A stretch of 64,000 nucleotides of DNA from Prosapia bicincta (taxonomy: Eukaryota > Arthropoda > Insecta > Hemiptera > Cercopidae): positions 136,804,731-136,868,730 of the forward strand of contig JBAIZL010000006.1 in the NCBI GenBank assembly GCA_036971475.1, written 5' to 3'. The notes below the pieces were generated by a model. That model made no database searches. It was not told the DNA's origin and was given only the letters and a program-made list of their open reading frames with translations. The position numbers and the translations under genes were made by a program. Shown here in pieces: positions 57,486-64,000 of this stretch (within the stretch, counting starts at the first letter, position 1; each line of letters begins with the position of its first letter).

Positions 57486-59711
57486 GTATGAATTAGGTTT
57501 GCAATATTCATTCTTACTTATATTAGATTGTAAATCTGTTAAAAAGAAAAGGCTCAAAAACAGTTTTGTCAGTATGAATGTAATAACTATACTAGAGCTG
57601 ACAGTTAAATTCATGACCGACCTTTCCTGCTCTTAAACTCTTTTGTTATACATAAGGAAAAAATGGTTGAAATATGTATGCATAGCTAGTAAGAACTAAA
57701 TATTTTATAAACTAGCAATTGAGAGATGACAATGTGAGAATGGTAATGGGTTGTAAATCTGTAGACAAAGGATTACTCTGTAGTGTTAGTGAAAAACTTG
57801 TTTTACAAACGAGCATTCAAAATACTGGAAAACATTAGGGCAGAAACTCCAAAAGTGAATCCAGCAGAAGTGTAAAATCTACAAGTCATGGTCTAAACCC
57901 TCCCCTCATTGCTTGACAACCATTAGCTAGATCTTAGTTGCCATTAATGATAAGATGCCTCAAGGGCAGCCTTGGAGATATACTTCAAATATTCATTAGT
58001 TTTGATCCTACCAATTTGCAACTCCTTCGGAAATAAATGAACAGACTATGCCGGGAAACTCTGGGCACTCACCTCAACAGGGAAGTAGGGACAGGAGAAC
58101 CCCTTCTGACAAATAGAGGGACACAAATAAAGAAACCAGGACAACAGAAGAAATATACAATTAAGTATTGATGCAAATGAGAAAAAGAAAATCATTGGAT
58201 AAGACAGGTAGGAAATGAAGCCATGAGAAATGATGATCCATCGAGGAGAGAGGAATTTAAGTTCTGGTAATCCGAGAGAAGTTCTGGCAGTCTAGTTTTG
58301 AAAGGCAAATGTGAAGGGAGTGTAGTTTGGGAGCCGGATGTGACGAAAGTCTAGTGCAAAGAACCGAAGATAGAGGAGTTACTCTAGGGTGCAGTTGGGG
58401 TTGGAATTGGGAGGTTGTGAGAGATAAGTTTCCAAAGGAACGACATTTGACCAACTGGGAGGAAGAAGTTCTTCCATCAATCTTTGTAATGTAACTTAAA
58501 TTTTACTAAAATTATGACTTTATTTACCCTCTTAAAGCCTTAATGTGTATAAAAATATGTAAATTCATATAAAATATTAGTAAAATAAAAAATAATAATA
58601 TTAAAAATACATTTACAATAAAATAGTAAATAAATAATTTAACATAAAAGCAAATTAAAGGCTGTAAGTCTTGAATATTCAAAAGATTATTAAATAGGAA
58701 TAATTTGTCAAAAAATATTGTAAAAACTTTTATAACATTTGTAAGAATTTAAGTAATTAAATGGCCAAGAATATATGTTTTTTTATTATTATAGTACAAA
58801 ATATTTTATTTTATGTCACATTTTACAGTAAGATATTTCAATTGTGCTTAGTATAAATTGTATGTGTGTAAAATATTTGAGATTAACAAGAGCAGGTCTA
58901 TAGAGAATTCTCAGGACAAATTCAGAAACTTAATCACCAACATGTGAACTAAAAAGACTCAAAGAAATTATTACATTAATAATTTTGTAATAGTCTAGCA
59001 TTAATATAATCCTTTCATCTGAGATTAACCAGTAGCTAGAACCAAGTCCCTTAGCTATTTTGTATAGCGCTTGAAACAGGTTAAGAAACTTACGATATAT
59101 GCTTTCTCCAATGCTAGATCTATTTAGAGCCTTTACTAAAACTAAATCTCATATTCCGTAGCCAGATGATCTCTATTGAATTTTTCGGCTGCAACAGCCA
59201 GGGTAATCAATCTTATCATATCTTGATACATTTCATTCATTACCACTTCTATATCCTTAATAAAATATCCCTTTAACATCTTTAATGTCAAAATTAAAAT
59301 AGGGTCAGTATATAATTTTATGTATAATCTGGAAACAGAATTTCCCCTTTATTGGCTGGCATGATTGGAAATTAATTATTCATTACATCTGTTTCTATTG
59401 TGTTTGAAAGTATCACATGATTTTATTACCTGCAAAATACAATTAATTGTCTTCAGAGAAATCTTCCTTGAAAATACTATAACATTTTTTGATTCCTATA
59501 TGCCCAAAATATTCGAGAATTGCCTATATTAAGTTTTCTTTTAAACTGCCCAGTATTTCCTATAATCTTTTATCCTTTCTGTAAAGGATAAAATTTCTCA
59601 AATTTTTTACCTATACTTTACAATTCTTAGGTACAATAGAATATGTTATAAATATATGGTAAAGCTAGATATTTATAACAATATATACTTCACTACAGTG
59701 TTATTTTACAG
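57486..59711. other. VPS15 intron, unassigned denser block at 57880-58480
   Basis: The block at about 57880-58480 is less AT-rich and has small open frames on the minus strand (58257-58454) but no motif I recognise; it may be a dispersed repeat. The rest is AT-rich intron. Confidence 0.45.
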
Positions 59712-59927
59712 GCTAGTGTCTATTCCTGAATCATCTCTATTTGCGAGTTGCTCATCAGATGGTTGTATTCGAGTGTGGGATTGCAGCAAAATGGAAGGAA
59801 GAAATATTGCCAATAGATCTCGCCAGTTTTATAATGGTCATGACGGTGCGTTACTGGGTCTTACATTATGCAATAACAACCAGTATTTGGCAACCATTAG
59901 TAGCAATGGTTCTGTTGCTACAGTCAA
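59712..59927 (+). CDS. VPS15: VPS15/PIK3R4 exon, WD repeats 1-2
   Basis: Acceptor TTTTACAG, donor GTCAA|GTAGGT; 216 bp, starts phase 2 and ends phase 2. Encodes LVSIPESSLFASCSSDGCIR, VWDCSKMEGRNIANRSRQFY, NGHDGALLGLTLCNNNQYLA, TISSNGSVATV plus a split Lys. SLFA-CS-DG-(I/V)-(R/K)-(V/I)W---KMEG is a classical WD blade and matches VPS15 specifically through the KMEG motif. Confidence 0.97.
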
Positions 59928-61114
59928 GTAGGTTAAATTACAGAATACAAAGATTAAAAAAAAATAAACCCTGTATAAAATATGTAATTTTTAGGAATGA
60001 CTCCTGAATGGTAATAAGTGAAGTTTGCCAAACAGTTGTGTTTTCACACTTAACTGTCAAATTTTGTGTAAAAAACTATTATCCCTTCTCTAGCATCTGC
60101 ACAAATACAGTAAAAAATAACCCAACAATACAGTAGGGTTACATTTTGAATGGCTAAAATTTGTACTCTCCCCCAATAAAATTCAATAAATGTACAAAAA
60201 AAGTGCATCGAAGCCTCATTTTCTTGTTTATGATTTGGAGGTGTATAGTAGAGAAAAAATAAAACTATATGTACACAAAATGGTGAAATACATTTAACAA
60301 TCACTCAATTAAAAAAATACTACATCATAAATATGTACAAAAATACTAGCAAAGTCAGTCGCGTGGTGAGATTAATCTTCACAGTTGTGTAGTTGGATCG
60401 AGACTAGTGTTGACGAAGGGGTTATTTTTAGCCTCCCCTTGTTCAAAGTATAGTCAATGCAGAAATGAGTTGGCATGCATATCCGAAACACAGATATATA
60501 TTTCGTTAGCAGAGATATAACCAAAAAGTATTGCACGAGATATTACAATTTTTGAAGGCAAAATGAAAAACATATGTCACAGCTGTGAGCTCACCATGCT
60601 CGATAGCGGGTAAAATATAACTCTTAGGGTACTTGATTTCAAGAGTTTTTCACACAAGGTCCTTTAATGTATTATTGTAGTTCTTGTTTTTAATATTTAG
60701 TCAATATTTTTGACTTATTATTTAGGTTTTGTGAAATTTTGAAAACAATAGTAAAAATTAATATAATACGTGATTAAAAATTATTTATGTAATTAATAAA
60801 GTATAAAGATAAACTTCTTCCCATGAACCAATTTTTTTGAAAAACAATAAATAAGAAATAACAAAAATCAATAAGTACAGTACATACATTAAAAGTCTTA
60901 ACACAATAATAAAATTGTCCAAGACCTACAGATTAATAAAATAATGAATGTAATGTTTTGTTCGTCTTATGACCTGAAAAGACTATGGGATCGTGCTGGA
61001 CAAAAGCGGCTCACAAAATTAAACAGTCAAAATTGACATATCTGTTTGCCGAAAAATAAATTGCAATGGAGTTTAACTGTATGTACAATATGTATGTTCA
61101 TATAAAAAAAAATA
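59928..61114. other. VPS15 intron, no feature recognised
   Basis: AT-rich intron with no supported feature up to the LINE 3' end at 61115. Confidence 0.45.
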
Positions 61115-61178
61115 GTGTTTTTGTCTTAGTTGTTGATTGGCGATGACAACCACAATTGGTTTTTCACCAGAAAAAAAA
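61115..61178 (+). mobile_element. LINE 3'-end fragment, same family as 1-2439
   Basis: GTGTTTTTGTCTTAG, then GGCGATGACAACCACAATTG and TTTTTCACCAG, followed by A8. It matches 2371-2424 closely. Only about 60 bp of the element is present, as in a severely 5'-truncated reverse-transcription product. One outer stem pair is lost (CACC for CGCC). Confidence 0.75.
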
Positions 61179-61356
61179 TACTGTGGAAAATATTCTTTGT
61201 GTGATAAAAATAAAGGAGTTTTTCTGTAAATACAGTGTCTTCTTTTAATTTTTCCTTAGTGTCCGACTAACCCGGGTTTTTGATAACTCTGATGGGTACT
61301 GTAGGTTCTATTGTATTTTATTTTCATTCCTAAACTATCAAGTTTTTTTGTTGTAG

Positions 61357-61454
61357 ACTGGAGGCAAATAGCAGCAAAATGACCACTGTTCAGTCCAGGT
61401 CTCTAGACATGCAGGAAGAGGGTTGTGCTGTGGACATAGCTCAGTTTGATTCAG
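61357..61454 (+). CDS. VPS15: VPS15/PIK3R4 exon, WD40 region
   Basis: Acceptor TTGTTGTAG, donor TTCAG|GTAGGT; 98 bp, starts phase 2 and ends phase 1. Encodes LEANSSKMTTVQSRSLDMQE, EGCAVDIAQFDS plus a split Gly. It matches the family's IEASK ... LQSR-LD--EDGCVVDMHHFNSG. The last 19 bases and the donor belong to a 97-bp unit that is tandemly repeated four times, so three further copies of this 5' splice site follow. Confidence 0.95.
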
Positions 61455-61823
61455 GTAGGTCAAGCATACTAAATGTCTAAATTACCATTTAAATCATTGT
61501 AAAAATAATTTTCATACTCAGACAAAACTAAGATAGCTCAGTTTGATTCAGGTAGGTCAAGCATCCTAAATGTCTAAATTACCATTTAAATCATTGTAAA
61601 AATAATTTTCATACTCAGTCAAAACTAAGATAGCTCAGTTTGATTCAGGTAGGTCAAGCATACTAAATGTCTAAATTACCATTTAAATCATTGTAAAAAT
61701 AATTTTCATACTCAGACAAAACTAAGATAGCTCAGTTTGATTCAGGTAGGTCAAGCATACTAAATGTCTAAATTACCATTTAAATCATTGTAAAACTAAT
61801 TTTCATACTCAGACAAAACTAAG
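61436..61823. repeat. 97-bp tandem repeat spanning an exon/intron boundary, four copies
   Basis: ATAGCTCAGTTTGATTCAG|G starts at 61436, 61533, 61630 and 61727, exactly 97 bp apart. Each copy contains the exon's last 19 bases, the donor GTAGGT and 72 bases of intron. Copies differ at only a few positions, indicating recent expansion or strong homogenisation. Confidence 0.97.
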
Positions 61824-62186
61824 ATCTCAAAACTCTACTTTTAGTTTTGTTTTGAACACTACAATAACCTTATATAAATCCTTAAAATTTATTGCGGATA
61901 ATTAATATTTGTTTCTTACATCGGTACAAATGTATGTATTATTCTATGTAATACTAAAACTGAATCCATCGACAATAGTTGTTGAAAATTTGAAATTTAT
62001 AAAGTGTGGAACAATGGATAATGGGCATTATTTATTCATTCTTTAATAATACTTAAAGATGGCATCTTGTTCTAATTTACCTTGTTTTCCTTAATGGTTA
62101 GATGGAGGTGCAAAACCTTTATTAAAATCTCCATATAATTTGGGTTTTTATATGACTTACATTAACTTACTACAATTTCAAAAAGT
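61824..62186. other. VPS15 intron, no feature recognised
   Basis: AT-rich sequence before a TA tract; nothing seen. Confidence 0.5.
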
Positions 62187-62199
62187 TTTAATATATATA

Positions 62200-62245
<46 letters not shown>
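62187..62245. repeat. (TA)n microsatellite at mini-PLE left end
   Basis: TA tract with one TTTA interruption, then a short TTTA run, abutting the mini-PLE at 62262. Another TA run lies at 62600-62615. Confidence 0.9.
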
Positions 62246-62246
<1 letters not shown>

Positions 62247-62261
62247 TTATTTATTTATTTA

Positions 62262-62589
62262 TAGGTTAGTTTTGGTTGGTAAAGATTATTTAGATTTTTT
62301 GGACTAGGAGACTGACAGACTTACCTTGGTAAGAGTCCACTCTGTAGTCTTGAAATAGAAACACATAAAAGCACTTAAACAATGATATATTTCAACCACA
62401 TTGTAGGTGATTACAATTATTTTATTTCATTCTCTCATATTTCTTTTTGTGTTTTCTCTTCGATTGACAAAGACCACTGTGTGGTTGAAATATATCATTG
62501 TTTAAGTGCTTTTATGTGTTTCTATTTCAAGACTACAGAGTGGACTCTTACCAAGGTAAGTCTGTCAGTCTCCTAGTCCAAAAAATCTA
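62262..62589. mobile_element. Mini-PLE: two inverted family-B arms without coding sequence
   Basis: The left arm (62295-62400) and right arm (62475-62589) are inverted copies: GGACTAGGAGACTGACAGAC at the left, GTCTGTCAGTCTCCTAGTCC at the right, with AGAGTCCAC and AACACATAAAAGCACTTAAA in both orders. The left carries an extra tail of about 34 bp (TAGGTTAGTTTTGGTTGGTA). This is a non-autonomous palindromic derivative of the element at 42011-42570. Confidence 0.85.
62459..62497 (+). ncRNA. Hammerhead-like fold in mini-PLE, variant core
   Basis: Core TTGACAAA (62464-62471), stem II GACCAC-TGT-GTGGTT (six pairs, one G-U), GAAA (62487-62490), short ATAT stem III. C3 and G8 of the consensus are U and A. 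Stem I is weak (about two pairs). Confidence 0.45.
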
Positions 62590-62815
62590 TCTATCTATCT
62601 ATATATATATATATAGGCCTAGTTTATTAAAATAAACATATTGGCATAAACCAAAAATAATAAATAATAACTAACATTACAAGTTACCTAAGGTTAAACC
62701 CTTATGTACATTTTGATGACCATGTCATCATCATCAGAGGGTCCTGTTACAAAATTACAACCTTGAACTTTATAATCTACAATTACAATCTAGAATATTT
62801 ATAATTTATTAGAAT

Positions 62816-63431
62816 CAGTGATGGGTCAATCCTCAATTCCAAAAGTTGATTCCACCGATTCTGGACACTAGAATCGATCGCAAAAGTCGATTCCAAATAT
62901 CTAGATTCCAGTGGCCAGGCATTCATTCATTCGGCGGTAAATATTCGTCGCCGCTGTAATATAATATCGCGTTTTCACACCGGGAAATAAAATATCCATC
63001 GACACTCTAACATAATGTCGTGTTTACACATTAGGTGGTAAAATACCCGTCGCCACTCTAATGTCGCGTTTACACATTGAGCAGTAAAATATCCATCGCC
63101 TCTCTAACATAATGTTGCATTCACACATGGGGCTGTAAAATGCCCATCACCGCTTTAAGATAATGTTGTCTTTACACATTAGGCAGTCAGATACCCGTCG
63201 CCACTCTAATGTCGCGTTTTCACATTAGGCGGTAAAATATCCATCGCATTTCAAACATAGTATCGCATTAGTTTCGTAAACATGGTTGTAACACTGGCAC
63301 TATATAACTTTTTGTAAATGTTATCTCTTTTAAAATATCAAAAAATAATGTTTTCCTTTTACTATGGAGGTAATTGTCGTTTTTGGAATCGAGAATCGGA
63401 TCAATTAAATTTTGGAACTGACCCATCACTA
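62816..63431. mobile_element. hAT-like MITE, 616 bp
   Basis: Termini CAGTGATGGGTCA (62816-62828) and TGACCCATCACTA (63419-63431) are inverted with one mismatch at the outermost base. Flanks ATTAGAAT (62808-62815) and ATTATAAT (63432-63439) make an 8-bp target duplication with one change, as in hAT transposons. The interior is mainly tandem repeats; no transposase. Confidence 0.85.
62930..63275. repeat. Subrepeats inside the hAT MITE
   Basis: About seven degenerate units of 45-60 bp: variants of CTCTAATGTCGCGTTTACAC, ATTAGGCGGTAAAATA and CCCGTCGCCA. GC-rich CG dinucleotides stand out against the AT-rich intron. Confidence 0.85.
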
Positions 63432-63966
63432 ATTATAATTATTATAATAATTTAAAATCTAGACTGACCTTGTAGTAAATTATTGATTGTAATAAGATGA
63501 TCTGATGATGACAATGATGACATAGCCATCGAAATGTACATAAGGGTATTATCAATTTTTTTAAAATTATTTTTGTGGTATTGGGGTATTTATCAATATG
63601 TTTGGTATATTGTATCACTGTGTATACTTGTTTATTAATTTAACTTTGAAGGATTTTATTGATCAGTAGAATCTTAACCATCATCATCATGACTGAAAAG
63701 CATCCTTTTTACAAAAAAAAAAACAAATTTCATAACCACAAAGTACTTATCTAGGACTGTTATATACACAGAAGCAAATGTGTACGTGTTTGGCAAGTAC
63801 AGTAATAAAGGCTATAAGAGTCAAGCCTTTTGCATCAAAATGTAAAACTCCCTCTTATGACATGTAGACATGTCATTAATAAAAAGAACTAAATAGGCTT
63901 TTTCGTGTCAGTTAGGCGTTGGTTTTCATATAGTAAAGTTTTTTTTCTGTTGTTACTCTTAATTAG

Positions 63967-64000
63967 GTGATAGCGTGGAAAAAAGATGCTTTTACATTGG
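63967..64000 (+). CDS. VPS15: Tentative start of next VPS15/PIK3R4 exon
   Basis: A pyrimidine-rich run and acceptor TTAATTAG at 63966 are followed by an open phase-1 frame reading GDSVEKRCFYIG to the window edge. With the split Gly from the 61454 exon this gives DSGDSVEKR, comparable to the family's NSGAQSVLAYATVNG in position though weakly in sequence. Phase and location fit; only 34 bases are visible. Confidence 0.4.
   Translation, partial: MIAWKKDAFTL

Larger units (their letters stand above)
62614..63610. mobile_element. Palindromic PLE-like element interrupted by a hAT MITE
   Basis: The left arm (62614-62760) and the right arm (about 63485-63610) are inverted: AACCCTTATGTACATTTTGA at the left against the reverse complement of GAAATGTACATAAGGGTATT at the right. 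The right arm carries CTGATGATGACA ... CATCGAAATG, a degenerate hammerhead-like core also seen at 12188-12260. No coding sequence. Confidence 0.6.

Noticed and set aside
58257..58454. 65-residue minus-strand frame in a denser block
   Set aside because: No motif, splice signal or conservation evidence. Left as unassigned intron.
1..64000. tRNA, rRNA or bacterial-style operons
   Set aside because: No tRNA-like A/B boxes with cloverleaf, no rRNA stretches, and no ribosome-binding sites or operon spacing were seen. All coding content is one spliced gene plus transposons.

Overview
This is eukaryotic, almost certainly animal, genomic DNA. It is AT-rich, with large introns, GT-AG splice sites, many transposon families and long tandem arrays. 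The backbone is one protein-coding gene on the + strand: an orthologue of VPS15/PIK3R4, the pseudokinase/HEAT/WD40 regulatory subunit of the class III PI3-kinase (VPS34) complexes. Thirteen exons (2667 to 61454, 1852 coding bases, about 617 codons) join with consistent phases, and a tentative fourteenth begins at 63967. They cover the middle of the protein (HEAT repeats, linker, first WD repeats). The kinase-like N-terminus lies upstream of the window and most of the beta-propeller lies downstream. Retroelement flavour (X-element/jockey-like LINE, BEL/Pao, Penelope-like elements, Tc3-like mariners) suggests an arthropod, possibly a chelicerate; that assignment is a guess.

Nearly everything else is intronic. 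1-2439: decayed non-LTR retrotransposon. 3515-5783: TA microsatellite, Penelope-like scrap, piggyBac-type transposase fossil, 160-bp satellite. 7651-10740: 22-bp minisatellite. 12341-16160: 119-bp satellite, about 32 copies. 18000-18925: piggyBac-like MITE. 19021-19313: a VPS15 exon with a tandem partial duplicate. 19755-20958: Tc3/mariner fossil. 21905-25270: two Penelope-like elements (PLEs). 26275-34860: a gypsy pol fossil split by a nearly intact BEL/Pao element (399-bp LTRs, 5-bp target duplication ACAGA). 35161-40689: small repeats, a mariner scrap, a palindromic element and a pogo-like MITE. 42011-43188: PLE plus a 105-bp repeat. 46085-49728: PLE, mariner and pogo-like remnants. 50745-53575: 86-bp repeat and an inverted-repeat PLE. 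56555-57190: 77-bp repeat. 61436-61823: a 97-bp tandem repeat that copies the 3' end and 5' splice site of a VPS15 exon four times. 62262-63610: a mini-PLE and a palindromic element with a hAT MITE nested inside.

The most unusual signal is a set of hammerhead-ribozyme-like folds at the ends of several PLE-like elements. Some carry the classical core (CTGATGA ... GAAA). Others carry a variant core in which positions 3 and 8, which pair in the active hammerhead, are both changed (C-G to U-A), and one copy has a compensatory base-pair swap in stem II. The PLEs sit in (TA)n tracts, have inverted terminal repeats, and carry a tail of about 34 bp at one end. All functional statements are inferred from reading the sequence; no database search was possible.
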